Assembly: GCF_003331145.1 (NCBI RefSeq)
Contig: NZ_QLVE01000014.1
Location: forward strand, 59,970-123,969
Source of the DNA: Exiguobacterium sp. TNDT2
Lineage (GTDB): Bacteria; Bacillota; Bacilli; Exiguobacteriales; Exiguobacteriaceae
Length of the DNA: 64,000 bases
Direction of reading: 5' to 3'
This document shows positions 26,986 to 35,315 of this stretch, piece by piece. The position numbers were made by a program, and so were the translations under genes. The notes beneath the pieces were generated by a model that worked only from the letters and a program-made list of their open reading frames with translations, did no database searches and was not told the DNA's origin. Numbering within the stretch: position 1 is the first letter of the stretch; every line of letters begins with the position of its first letter.

Positions 26986-28284
26986 ATGGAAGACATTTTA
27001 TATTATATGGACACGCTGTTCGTACTCATCGCCGCCTTACTCGTCTTGACGATGCAACTTGGTTTTGGCTTGCTTGAGACGGGGACGCTCCGTGCGAAAA
27101 ACGCCGGGCACGTCGCAGTCAAACAAATCATCAGCCTCTCTGTGGCGGCACTCGCCTTTTGGGCCGTCGGTTTCGGCCTCTCCTTCGGGGACGGGACCCG
27201 CTGGTTCGGGACGGAAGGATTCTTCATGAACGGATCGTTCACGAGCCTCGATTGGGCCAACGTCTCGATCGACGTCAAATTCTTGTTCCAGTTGTCATTC
27301 GTCGCTGTCGCACTCGCCATCGCCTGGGGCGGTTTCGCAGAGCGGGCCAAACTTTCCGCGTACGTCTTGTTCGGTATCTTCTTCGTCGCCATCCTCTATC
27401 CGATCGTCGCTCGCTCCGTATGGGCCGGTGGACTTCTCGGATCGATGGGGATGCAAGACTTCGCCGGTTCGGCTGTCGTCCACCTTCAAGGCGGAATGGC
27501 CGCCCTCATGGCCACCATCATCTTGAAACCACGTCGGAAGACGGAATCACTCGCCGGTCACAACCATGTCTTGACGGTCGTCGGTGGACTCGTGCTCTGG
27601 CTCTGCTGGTTCGGCTTCAATGCCGGGTCGACGATGTCGGTCGCGGACGGATTCTTCGGTTACGTCGCATTGACTACGATGCTCGCCACGGCTGCCGGTG
27701 CCCTCGGTGCTCTCGCCATCGTCATGATGCACAAGAAAACAGCCGACATCCCGACGATTGTCAACGGTGTGCTCGGGGCGCTCGTCGCGATCACTGCTGC
27801 CTGTGCCTTCGTCGAACCTTGGGCCGCCGTCGTCATCGGCGCCGTCGCTTCAATCGCCACGTATGGGACAAGTGTCCTCATGGCGAGATACGTCGATGAC
27901 CCGCTCTGTGCCTTCTCGGTGCACGGGGTCGCCGGGATCATCGGGACGCTCGCGCTCGGGTTCTTCGCCTCGCCTCGCTTGGTTGAGATCACAGGCATCG
28001 GTTCGGCTGGCCTCTTCTACGGCGGCGGCTTGACTCAACTCGGTGTGCAAGCACTCGGCGTCTTGATCGCGATGGTCATCGCCGGTGGCGGTAGCTACGC
28101 CTTCTTGAAACTGCTCGACGTCACGATCGGTCTTCGTGTCACGGAAGAGCAAGAAGACATTGGCCTCGATATCGCCGAACACGGTGTATCCGCATATGGC
28201 GAAGTCGAGCCAGAAGCAGAGACACCAGCGCGCCTCCCGAAAATACTCGGGTCGAGCGTATCGGTCATGTCACCAAAGAAATAA
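26986..28284 (+). CDS. amtB: ammonium transporter
   Basis: 432 residues, Amt/Rh family with about 11 membrane helices. Signatures: LLETGTLRAKN near residue 29, FAERAKLSAYVLFG near 120, GSAVVHLQGGMAALM near 158 with the first pore His, and CAFSVHGVAGIIGTLALG near 305 with the second. A soluble C-terminal tail follows (LRVTEEQEDIGLDIAEHG). Brings ammonium in at low supply. Start chosen at the ATG with AAGGAGG 9 bases upstream. Divergent from tnrA. No glnK (PII) follows, unlike B. subtilis; a terminator comes directly after. Confidence 0.94.
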   Translation: MEDILYYMDTLFVLIAALLVLTMQLGFGLLETGTLRAKNAGHVAVKQIISLSVAALAFWAVGFGLSFGDGTRWFGTEGFFMNGSFTSLDWANVSIDVKFLFQLSFVAVALAIAWGGFAERAKLSAYVLFGIFFVAILYPIVARSVWAGGLLGSMGMQDFAGSAVVHLQGGMAALMATIILKPRRKTESLAGHNHVLTVVGGLVLWLCWFGFNAGSTMSVADGFFGYVALTTMLATAAGALGALAIVMMHKKTADIPTIVNGVLGALVAITAACAFVEPWAAVVIGAVASIATYGTSVLMARYVDDPLCAFSVHGVAGIIGTLALGFFASPRLVEITGIGSAGLFYGGGLTQLGVQALGVLIAMVIAGGGSYAFLKLLDVTIGLRVTEEQEDIGLDIAEHGVSAYGEVEPEAETPARLPKILGSSVSVMSPKK

Positions 28285-28294
28285 CGACAACAGT

Positions 28295-28323
28295 CAGGGA
28301 CACCCAGTGGGGTGTCCCTGTTT
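28295..28323 (+). terminator. terminator after amtB
   Basis: CAGGGACACCC / GGGTGTCCCTG 11-bp perfect stem, 4-base loop, then TTTC. Confidence 0.85.
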
Positions 28324-29453
28324 CATGTCAATCGGTTCAAATAATAACGGACGACCAAGTATGCGAGCGCGAGACCGACGAGCGCGTCCCACGTCGCCCC
28401 AAACAAGAGTGAGGCAACGCCGAGGGAGAGCATTTGCGCGAACAACAGCCGCGTCGCCCACCATTTATAGGCGACGAGCCGCTCGGTACGTGTGATTGGC
28501 AACCACGACGCCATCGACACCGTGTCGAGCCGTTTAAATAATGGCACGAGCTGGAGCGCCGTCAATCCGACAAAAAGCGGGACGACCAACCCGACGTACC
28601 ATCCGCCCGAGAGCCACATGACGACGAGCGCGACAGCGGAAAGACGCAACACGAGGTCGAGCGAATCGTTCGAGCGCATGACCCGGAGACCATAGACGTA
28701 TCGGGCGGCATCGGCCCGTTTCAAGACCGAGCGCTCGAGCAGGCTCACGATGAACGACCGCTCCCGCACGTCTTCCCGCATCGCCGGCACATCGACAAAC
28801 CAACTGACGACCCGGTTGAACTGGGCTTTGCTCTTTTCTTCGAGCGTGAGCCACCCGAGAAGCGGGATGCGCCGGTTCCGTCGGACGTGGAGCAGGACGA
28901 ACGGGACGAGTGCCGGCACAGGCGTCCACAACGGCACACCGAACAGCATGAGGAAGCCGCTCGCGAGCGCGCTCGGCAAGACGACGTATTTGACCCCTTC
29001 CAACTTGGCGAGCCGCCCCGCCACCGAGATTAGGACACTCGTCGCGATGATGGCCCCGACTTCGACCGAGGTGAGCGCTTGCGTCCGGACGAGCAACGGC
29101 AACACGACGAGCATGATGAGGACGGCGCGGACGGCGGCGAAGACAATATTGAACAGGCGAATGCCGGTCATGTATGCTTGCATCTCGCCGAGTCGCGGCA
29201 ATAAGAAGACTTGGTCCGCCTCTTGGATCAACGTGCGGGGACGATGGCCGAGCGGCAACAGCAACCAGAGGAGCGCCACAATCCATTCGCTCGGAAATGC
29301 CGGATTCAAGTCCGTCAAGAACTGGTTGTAAACGAACGCTCCGTAAATGAGCGTGAAGTAAAGTGTGAACAACAAACCGCCGTTCGCCACGTAGCGGCTG
29401 TATTTCACGACGTCCTCCACCCAGACGCCAAATCGCTGTTTGAACACGTTCAT
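28323..29453 (-). CDS. ecsB: ABC transporter permease EcsB
   Basis: 376 residues with several hydrophobic clusters (GGLLFTLYFTLIYGAFVY, VRAVLIMLVVLPLLV, LLFAQMLSLGVASLLFG). Identified by its coupling to ecsA: the ATG overlaps the ecsA stop by ATGA. EcsAB is implicated in protein secretion, competence and, in several Firmicutes, peptide export or intramembrane protease function. The third Bacillus gene, ecsC, is absent; the convergent amtB follows. Confidence 0.88.
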   Translation of the reverse strand: MNVFKQRFGVWVEDVVKYSRYVANGGLLFTLYFTLIYGAFVYNQFLTDLNPAFPSEWIVALLWLLLPLGHRPRTLIQEADQVFLLPRLGEMQAYMTGIRLFNIVFAAVRAVLIMLVVLPLLVRTQALTSVEVGAIIATSVLISVAGRLAKLEGVKYVVLPSALASGFLMLFGVPLWTPVPALVPFVLLHVRRNRRIPLLGWLTLEEKSKAQFNRVVSWFVDVPAMREDVRERSFIVSLLERSVLKRADAARYVYGLRVMRSNDSLDLVLRLSAVALVVMWLSGGWYVGLVVPLFVGLTALQLVPLFKRLDTVSMASWLPITRTERLVAYKWWATRLLFAQMLSLGVASLLFGATWDALVGLALAYLVVRYYLNRLT

Positions 29454-30187
29454 TGTTTCCGCTCCTCGGCTTCGATCGCCTCGACATAAATGTCATCAAG
29501 CGTGGCGTCCGGGCGCAGACCATATGTCTCGCGCAACTGCGCGGCCGTCCCGGTCGCGATGACCGATCCTTGGTGCAAGAAGACGAAGCGGTCGCAGTGA
29601 CGTTCCGCCGTCTCCAAGATGTGGGTCGACATCAAGATGGCGCAATCTTCCTTATACTCATCAAACAATCGCAGCAATTGGCGAATCGCGAGCGGATCGA
29701 GCCCGACGAACGGTTCATCGACGATGAGGAGCGGCGACTTCGTCACGAGTGCACAGAGGATCATCGCTTTTTGTCGCATCCCTTTTGAAAAAACGGACGG
29801 GAACCAGTCCAATTGCTTTTCCATGCGCATATCTCGGGCCAATCGATCGGTCCGGATTTTTAAGTCGGCCGCGTCGATGTCATACGCTTTCCCAATCAAG
29901 GTCAAATGTTCACGCAACGTCAACGTATCATAAAGGATAGGGGTCTCGGGTATATAACTTATTTTCTTGCGATAGTTGTTTTCTGACGAGTCGAGTGTGA
30001 GACTATCGATTTCGACTAAACCCGATATCGGCTCAAGCAATCCTAGAATATGTTTAATCGTCGTCGACTTTCCTGCTCCGTTTAGCCCTATCAGCCCGAC
30101 GAGCTCACCTTTTTTCACTTCAAACGAAACATCGTGTAACACTTGTTTACCTATATAACCGCCGTTCAAATGGTCGACGTGCAACAT
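29450..30187 (-). CDS. ecsA: ABC transporter ATP-binding protein EcsA
   Basis: 245 residues. Walker A GLNGAGKST near residue 38, signature-like FSKGMRQKAMILCAL near 136, Walker B LLIVDEPFVGLDP near 158 and the H-loop STHILETAE near 190. The 'FSKGMRQK' form is typical of EcsA-type exporters. I set the start at 30187 (GGGGTGG, 7 bases upstream) rather than 30211. Forms the transporter with EcsB. Confidence 0.9.
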   Translation of the reverse strand: MLHVDHLNGGYIGKQVLHDVSFEVKKGELVGLIGLNGAGKSTTIKHILGLLEPISGLVEIDSLTLDSSENNYRKKISYIPETPILYDTLTLREHLTLIGKAYDIDAADLKIRTDRLARDMRMEKQLDWFPSVFSKGMRQKAMILCALVTKSPLLIVDEPFVGLDPLAIRQLLRLFDEYKEDCAILMSTHILETAERHCDRFVFLHQGSVIATGTAAQLRETYGLRPDATLDDIYVEAIEAEERKQ

Positions 30188-30229
30188 GAAAACTCCACCC
30201 CTCATTTTCAACTTTTTTTTGTGATATAT

Positions 30230-30254
30230 GTTTTAAAAGCTGTCACATGGGAAT
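30230..30254 (+). promoter_or_regulatory. candidate sigma-B promoter of the GlsB-like gene
   Basis: GTTTTA (30230-30235), 13 bases, GGGAAT (30249-30254): 5 of 6 matches to each sigma-B box if one-base shifts are allowed. It predicts a leader of about 95 bases. Confidence 0.5.
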
Positions 30255-30354
30255 AATCTGAACTGTAAGGCATTTTAAAACTTATTCAATACTTCCATTG
30301 TTCCATAAAATTGCTAGTGAGAACAATGGACAAAACGGAAAGGAGAATGTTTTT

Positions 30355-30609
30355 ATGGGTTGGATTATCACTTTAATTGTCGGGGGTATCATCGGTTGGT
30401 TAGCAGGTCTTATTTTAGGTAAGGATGTACCAGGCGGCGTCATCGGAAACATCATTGCCGGTATCATCGGTGCTTGGCTCGGTGGCCTCATCTTTGGAGA
30501 CTTCGGACCATCAATCGGCGACATCGCGATTATCCCAGCACTTCTCGGTGCGATCATCTTGATCTTCATCGTATCGTTCATCATGAAGTCAATGAACCGC
30601 AAGCGTTAA
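30355..30609 (+). CDS. GlsB/YeaQ/YmgE-family stress membrane protein
   Basis: 84 residues, three glycine-rich helices: WIITLIVGGIIGWLAGLILG, GVIGNIIAGIIGAWLGGLIFG and IALLGAIILIFIVSFIM-like. This pattern is diagnostic of the transglycosylase-associated (GlsB) family, small membrane proteins often induced by general stress; molecular role unknown. Start at 30355 follows AAAGGAG with about 9 bases spacing. A sigma-B-like promoter upstream agrees with the family's stress link. Confidence 0.85.
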   Translation: MGWIITLIVGGIIGWLAGLILGKDVPGGVIGNIIAGIIGAWLGGLIFGDFGPSIGDIAIIPALLGAIILIFIVSFIMKSMNRKR

Positions 30610-30622
30610 TCTATAGCTCACG

Positions 30623-30656
30623 AAAACGGGACCCTCGGCGAGGGTCCCGTTTTTTT
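30623..30656. terminator. bidirectional terminator
   Basis: AACGGGACCCTC-GGC-GAGGGTCCCGTT then T run; between convergent genes at 30609 and 30658. Confidence 0.92.
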
Positions 30657-30657
30657 G

Positions 30658-31707
30658 TCATGTCAACATGAGATAGATGGCCTCATCACGCTCGATGAAC
30701 TGTTTCTCACTCTCTAGGCGAAGAAACGTGAAAATCGACTCGAGCAACGTCCGATCGTAACGCCATTCGACACCGACATCTGTTTCAATCCGCTCGTTCG
30801 GCTCACCTAGAAGCGCAAGGAGATCGTCCGGCCGCTTCTGTAAATCGATGTCGATGCGCTTGACGCGTCCGTCGACAAATCGGAGCTCCATCCCATCATA
30901 GCGCCAGACGTCTCCTCGCTCCGCCGGTTCACCGATCTCGTCGATGACGGTTTGGTCTCGTTCGTTCATCAGCGCCTCGATCGTCCCGATCGAGTGACCG
31001 GTCTGAGCCTCAACTTCCACCTCGATCAACTCGGCCCGATCAAGGTCGAACTGTCCGGCGATTGTCTCATCCTGTTCCGGCAACATGCCAAACGCCAAAT
31101 CCTCGTCTTCAATCAGCGTCACGACTTCAGTCTCGGTCACCGTCGACCCATCGATGACGGCGACGGCTTTGACGTCATAACGACCTGGCATACGTTCGAG
31201 TGACATGTTACCGCCCGCTTCCTCAATTCGTCCGACTTGTGCACCATCCACCCAAACGTTCGTTAACGGCACGTCCGATGTCACAACGAGCGTTTTCGGC
31301 AACAGTTCAATCCGATAGTCGGAGAAACCAAATCGTCCTGCTCCCGTATCGACGAGTCGGAACAACCCTTCCGTCTTCATGCCTTGCGTCCGGTCAGCAC
31401 GGTCTTGCGCTACTTCCGAGATCGCCTCGCCCCGCATCGTCTTCTCTTCATTTAACCAGCCCATGAACCCGAGCGCCTCAGCACGTGTCAGCGGTTCGGT
31501 CGCATACTCGACGTTCTCCTGGAAAAAGCTGACGTCTTCGTTCAAGAGTGCCTCTTTGAACCGGACGTGGATTTTGTCATTGGTGGCCGCCGGTTGATAT
31601 CCCCAGCGATAGACGGCCCCGCCGACCAGTCCGAGCACGATTATGGCAAGGAGTATATAATAAATTCGCCTCCGCCGGACCGATTTCTTCGATCGTACAT
31701 ACGCCAT
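30658..31707 (-). CDS. membrane-anchored protein, TcaA/YvbJ-like layout
   Basis: 349 residues: a basic N-terminus (RSKKSVRRRRIYY), one transmembrane helix (ILLAIIVLGLVGGAVYRWGY, residues 19-38), then an all-extracytoplasmic part rich in Asp/Glu. The latter contains an HVRFKEALLNEDVSFFQENV helix pair and an Ig-like repeat with NVWVDGAQVGRI and PGRYDVKAVA, which recall TcaA/YvbJ proteins associated with the envelope and glycopeptide response. That likeness is by eye and weak. Start ATG has GAGAGGAAG upstream. Single gene. Confidence 0.5.
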   Translation of the reverse strand: MAYVRSKKSVRRRRIYYILLAIIVLGLVGGAVYRWGYQPAATNDKIHVRFKEALLNEDVSFFQENVEYATEPLTRAEALGFMGWLNEEKTMRGEAISEVAQDRADRTQGMKTEGLFRLVDTGAGRFGFSDYRIELLPKTLVVTSDVPLTNVWVDGAQVGRIEEAGGNMSLERMPGRYDVKAVAVIDGSTVTETEVVTLIEDEDLAFGMLPEQDETIAGQFDLDRAELIEVEVEAQTGHSIGTIEALMNERDQTVIDEIGEPAERGDVWRYDGMELRFVDGRVKRIDIDLQKRPDDLLALLGEPNERIETDVGVEWRYDRTLLESIFTFLRLESEKQFIERDEAIYLMLT

Positions 31708-31837
31708 CCGTTATCTTCCTCTCTTAATTGCTATTGTGTCTAGTGTAGGACGAATCGGCTGTCCGGACAATCATTCTTCCGCCTGAATTTCCGTGTTATG
31801 ATGAAGTGGAACAGTCATTATGAATGGAGGAGTTCAC

Positions 31838-32266
31838 ATGCACACAGAAGCCAACTGTATTTTCTGTAAAATCATCAACAACGAAATCCCTTCGCATAAG
31901 GTGTACGAGGACGATGCTGTCGTCGCGTTCCTCGATATCTCGCAAGTCACGAAAGGCCATACGCTCATCATCCCTAAGCATCACGTTCGAAATATTTATG
32001 AATTGCCGGCCGATGTCGCCCGCGACGTCTTCCAAGCCGTTCCCGCCATCACCAATGCCATTCAGCGTGAGACGGGCGCGATCGGCATGAACATCCTATC
32101 GAATGCCGAGGCGATTGCCGGACAAACAGTCTACCATTTCCATATGCATTTGTTGCCGCGTTATGGCAAGACAGACGGGTTTGACGCGAAATGGGAGACG
32201 CACCAAGACGATTACTCCACTGAAGATATGCAGACAATCGCTGCCGGGATTAAAGCGAAGTTTTAA
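31838..32266 (+). CDS. hit: HIT-family nucleotide hydrolase
   Basis: 142 residues. N-terminal zinc-type CIFCKIINNEIPS, and the active histidine triad HFHMHLLPRY near residue 100. HIT proteins hydrolyse or transfer nucleotidyl groups (for example AMP-linked metabolites). In Bacillus hit is beside ecsA; here a GlsB-like and a TcaA-like gene have come between. Start at the ATG after GGAGG, 6 bases spacing. Confidence 0.93.
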   Translation: MHTEANCIFCKIINNEIPSHKVYEDDAVVAFLDISQVTKGHTLIIPKHHVRNIYELPADVARDVFQAVPAITNAIQRETGAIGMNILSNAEAIAGQTVYHFHMHLLPRYGKTDGFDAKWETHQDDYSTEDMQTIAAGIKAKF

Positions 32267-32268
32267 CA

Positions 32269-32313
32269 AAAAAATGGACCGCCGCTTCATAGAGCGACCG
32301 GTCCATTTTTTTT
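32269..32313. terminator. terminator after hit
   Basis: AAAAAATGGACCG / CGGTCCATTTTTTTT stem around a long loop; works for hit and possibly for the convergent gene. Confidence 0.8.
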
Positions 32314-32319
32314 GCGTCT

Positions 32320-32655
32320 TTACGACGAATTGATTGAATCGAGGTGACGTTTCCGCTCCTCTACGATTTGAGCCCGTTCGACTTGCAATTTAATTGCTTG
32401 CTCATATAACTGTTGTCGCGATTTGACAGATGCCGCTTGTTCGAATTCTTTTCTTAATAAATTTAGACGGGCGTCTATTTCATCGAGTCGCTTATCGAGC
32501 AATGTTTGTTTTCGCGTCTGCTCGTTCTGTTCTGACGCTTCATATCCCGCCTCGAGTGCTTTTATTATTGTCAATGCCCAAGGGTCATCTCCGAGTCGCT
32601 TCGCCGCGTTATACAGGTCTAACATGTCATCAACCCAACGCTTCTGCATATTCAC
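32320..32655 (-). CDS. coiled-coil protein of unknown function
   Basis: 111 residues, nearly all helical: an N-terminal MLDLYNAAKRLGDDPWALTII segment followed by charged heptads (LDEIDARLNLLRKEFEQAA) predicting a coiled coil. Not recognised. The start is GTG at 32655, because AAGGTGA lies 6 bases upstream; the ATG two codons on is further away. Convergent with hit. Confidence 0.65.
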   Translation of the reverse strand: MNMQKRWVDDMLDLYNAAKRLGDDPWALTIIKALEAGYEASEQNEQTRKQTLLDKRLDEIDARLNLLRKEFEQAASVKSRQQLYEQAIKLQVERAQIVEERKRHLDSINSS

Positions 32656-32823
32656 TGGAGGTCACCTTCCTTTACCCATAGTGTAAAATAAAATGATTTT
32701 TCGGTCAAAATTGAATGTTCTGAAAAATTTTATTTAAGATATAGGTTTTTAATCACTCTTTTTTGGTAAAATAATATGAAAAGAATGTATTGTAACATCA
32801 GTGTGCTTGAGGAGGGGAATGTA

Positions 32824-33180
32824 TTGTCGAGTCATAATCGTCGAGACTGGGTTGCTTTTGGCTTCGTCCTAGCGTTTTTAGGAGCTGCAACCTTTAAAAA
32901 AATCGTTCGTGGGACGTCCAATGACGCCGCAGCCAATCAACATCGGGCGTCTACAATCACTACGTTGAAAGAACAATTCCAAAAAGTTTCTAAGGATGCG
33001 TCTCATGTAGCGGCGGCCGGTAAACTACAAGGAAAAGAATTAACGGATCAAGTGAAGGCCGAAGTCGAGCGTTATCAACAAGACATTCAGCCTTCGATTG
33101 AACGGATTCAAGAAAATGTAAACGAGCTTTCGAACATACAGTCAGATATGACCGAACCGAAAACGGAAAAGACTGACTGA
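32824..33180 (+). CDS. YtxH-domain protein (YhaH-like)
   Basis: About 118 residues: a short basic N-terminus, hydrophobic WVAFGFVLAFLGAATF, then a long amphipathic helical region (KEQFQKVSKDASHV, VKAEVERYQQDIQPSIERI). This layout and its place next to scoC match Bacillus yhaH. Function unknown. The start is probably TTG at 32824, with GAGGAGGGG 6 bases upstream; the first in-frame ATG (32776) lacks a good site. Confidence 0.65.
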   Translation: MSSHNRRDWVAFGFVLAFLGAATFKKIVRGTSNDAAANQHRASTITTLKEQFQKVSKDASHVAAAGKLQGKELTDQVKAEVERYQQDIQPSIERIQENVNELSNIQSDMTEPKTEKTD

Positions 33181-33240
33181 CCGGTCCGTCCTCATCGCCC
33201 GTCGCGTTAGTCACATTGTATCCGGAAAGGATGGATCGAC

Positions 33241-33804
33241 ATGGAACATGAAAAAGAATTTACTGGCCCTGAGGCCATGCTCTATAGTCATAAAATCATT
33301 CAGCTTAGTAAGGCATTGTGGAAGACGGTCGAGAAAGACTGGCAGAATTGGATCAAACCGTTCGATTTAAATATAAACGAGCATCATATTTTATGGATTG
33401 CTCACGCCCTCGGGGGTGCCTCGATTTCGGAGATTGCCAAATATGGGGTCATGCACGTGTCGACGGCATTTAATTTCTCGAAAAAACTCGAAGACCGTGG
33501 TTTGCTCACGTTTTCGAAAAAAGAGACGGACAAACGAAATACGTATGTACAATTGACGCCTGAAGGTGAGGCACTCTTGCTTGAAACGATTCATGCTTTC
33601 GACCCGGAAGAGAATGGCGTCTTCCGAGCGTCGCTTCCGCTTCAAGAATTGTACGGGAAATTCCCAGACTTAACAGATATTACGGCCATCGTTCGCCGTC
33701 TCTACGGGGATAACTTTATGGACATCTTCGCAGAAACGTCGAAAATGATCACTGAAGAAGCCGGACGTCGTCCTGAAGATGACGAGCTCAGTAAAGAAGC
33801 TTGA
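33241..33804 (+). CDS. scoC: MarR-family transition-state regulator ScoC (Hpr)
   Basis: 187 residues. MarR-type helix-turn-helix with the highly conserved block [45 protein letters not shown] (residues 48-92), the hallmark of ScoC/Hpr. In Bacillus it represses extracellular protease, peptide-transport and sporulation genes. Start follows AAAGGATGG. The last 17 bases overlap the end of the convergent yhaI gene. Confidence 0.94.
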   Translation: MEHEKEFTGPEAMLYSHKIIQLSKALWKTVEKDWQNWIKPFDLNINEHHILWIAHALGGASISEIAKYGVMHVSTAFNFSKKLEDRGLLTFSKKETDKRNTYVQLTPEGEALLLETIHAFDPEENGVFRASLPLQELYGKFPDLTDITAIVRRLYGDNFMDIFAETSKMITEEAGRRPEDDELSKEA

Positions 33805-34126
33805 CTTGCCGATACAATGGTTCTGTGACGTCTGTGGCCATCCCTTGGCGCACACACGCCTCGAGAATCGTCTCGGCATTTAATTTTGGATGAAGCATTC
33901 CAACAAAATGAACGAGCAAGGGCTCTACGGAAGACAGACCGTAGCGTGTTTGCTCGTTTTGTCGTTCACGGATTTCGTCAAGGAGCAAGAAGAATGCTTC
34001 GACTTCTTGTTTTGTCAGGTTGGCTTTTATAACTTCATGCTCGAACGGACGATTTGACCAATCGATCGCGTCGAGCAACAGCTCCATCTGGAATGATAAT
34101 TGATTGATTTTCTCTTCTAACGACAC
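33788..34126 (-). CDS. YhaI-like protein (DUF1878)
   Basis: About 112 residues, mostly helical: [70 protein letters not shown]. These and the position between scoC and prsA match Bacillus YhaI. Function unknown. A GTG at 34126 with GGGGTGG just upstream is the best start; GTG at 34135 is the alternative. Ends inside the last codons of scoC. Confidence 0.75.
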   Translation of the reverse strand: MSLEEKINQLSFQMELLLDAIDWSNRPFEHEVIKANLTKQEVEAFFLLLDEIRERQNEQTRYGLSSVEPLLVHFVGMLHPKLNAETILEACVRQGMATDVTEPLYRQVKLLY

Positions 34127-34277
34127 GTTCTCCACCCCATCATTTCACATTCTCTTTCATCATTATACGATACGTTTCTGTGCTATGATACTACACAGGC
34201 AAGAGAACAGCTGTTATCATTAACAAAATGTGGTATAGTCGGATTTAGAAACTTATAGATTTTTAGGGGTGGAATGT

Positions 34278-35276
34278 ATGTCAAACGGAATGACGAATGA
34301 ACCGAACAAACAAAACAGAAAGTTTTCGACAGGCGCCCTCGTCGGCGCATCAGCGATCGCCCTTCTCATCGGTGTCGGCGGCACATATGCGGCAACGAGC
34401 GCAGGATCTTCTGACAACTCGGCAGTTGTTTCTTTTGAAGGCGGCGAAGTGACACGCGGCGAAATCGCGGACATGAGCTATGAGCGCATGGTCCCACAAC
34501 TCGCTTTCCAAGAAACGATGAACGAGTTACTTGAAAAAGAATACGGTGACAAAGTCGAACAAGACAAAGTCGACGAAGAATTCAGCAAGACTGAAGAGCA
34601 GTTCAACTCGAAAGAAGAATTTGAACAAGCGATTCAACAAGCCGGAATGACAGATACAGATGAGTTCAAAGAAGCACTCCGCGGACAAATGCTCGTCGAT
34701 GCAGCGAAGTCTGAACTCGTCGAAGTGACGGATGAAGACATCGAGGCGCAATTCGCGAAAGAGAACGTCGAAGTCAAAGCGAGCCATATCCTCGTCGACA
34801 CAGAGGAAGAAGCCCAAGCGATCATCAAAGAATTGAACGATGGCGCTGACTTCGCAGACGTCGCGAAAGAAAAATCGACAGACACAGGTTCTGGCGAAAA
34901 AGGTGGCGACCTCGGTTACTTCTCTCTTGGTGCCATGGTTCCAGAGTTTGAAAACTACGCGTTCCAAGAAGACGTGGTCGGCAAAGTATCGGAGCCAATC
35001 CAATCACAATACGGTTTCCACGTCATTAAAGTCATGGACCGTAAAGAAAAAAATCTCAAACTCGAAGACGAGAAAGATCGCATCCGTGAAGAATTGGCAA
35101 CTGAAAAAGCGGCTTCTGTCGACGCGAACAAGATTTACGCTGAATTGATTGAGAAATATAACGTCGACGTGAAAGATGCAAAAGCATCAACACAATTCGA
35201 CGCCGTGAAAGACGCGATCAAAGCGTCAGAAGAAGGTTCAGAAGAAGCACCGGCCGAAGAATCGACCGAGCAATAA
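34278..35276 (+). CDS. prsA: foldase PrsA, parvulin-type prolyl isomerase without a lipobox
   Basis: 332 residues. N-terminal hydrophobic helix TGALVGASAIALLIGVGGTYA (about 21-41), SurA-like helical domain, then an intact parvulin domain: VKASHILVDTEEEAQAI near 170 to YGFHVIKVMDR near 258, with GGDLGYFSLGAMVPEF between. Acidic tail. It folds exported proteins outside the membrane. Unlike Bacillus PrsA there is no cysteine after the signal helix, in fact none in the protein, so it cannot be a lipoprotein; a cleaved signal (AATSA) or an uncleaved anchor are the options. Start at 34278 with GGGGTGG upstream. Confidence 0.93.
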   Translation: MSNGMTNEPNKQNRKFSTGALVGASAIALLIGVGGTYAATSAGSSDNSAVVSFEGGEVTRGEIADMSYERMVPQLAFQETMNELLEKEYGDKVEQDKVDEEFSKTEEQFNSKEEFEQAIQQAGMTDTDEFKEALRGQMLVDAAKSELVEVTDEDIEAQFAKENVEVKASHILVDTEEEAQAIIKELNDGADFADVAKEKSTDTGSGEKGGDLGYFSLGAMVPEFENYAFQEDVVGKVSEPIQSQYGFHVIKVMDRKEKNLKLEDEKDRIREELATEKAASVDANKIYAELIEKYNVDVKDAKASTQFDAVKDAIKASEEGSEEAPAEESTEQ

Positions 35277-35280
35277 GCAA

Positions 35281-35308
35281 AAGACGTCCCGCGGGACGTC
35301 TTTTTTTG
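35281..35308. terminator. terminator after prsA
   Basis: AAAGACGTCCC-GC-GGGACGTCTTTTTTT, near-perfect hairpin between convergent prsA and yhaM. Confidence 0.92.
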
Positions 35309-35315
35309 GATGCCT

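Noticed and set aside
27159..27899. 246-codon plus-strand frame inside amtB
   Set aside because: Shifted shadow of amtB with an Arg-dominated translation and no start signal.
28534..29523. 329-codon minus-strand frame within ecsB/ecsA
   Set aside because: Shifted frame of ecsB, extremely Arg-rich and low in hydrophobics; the real frame encodes membrane helices.
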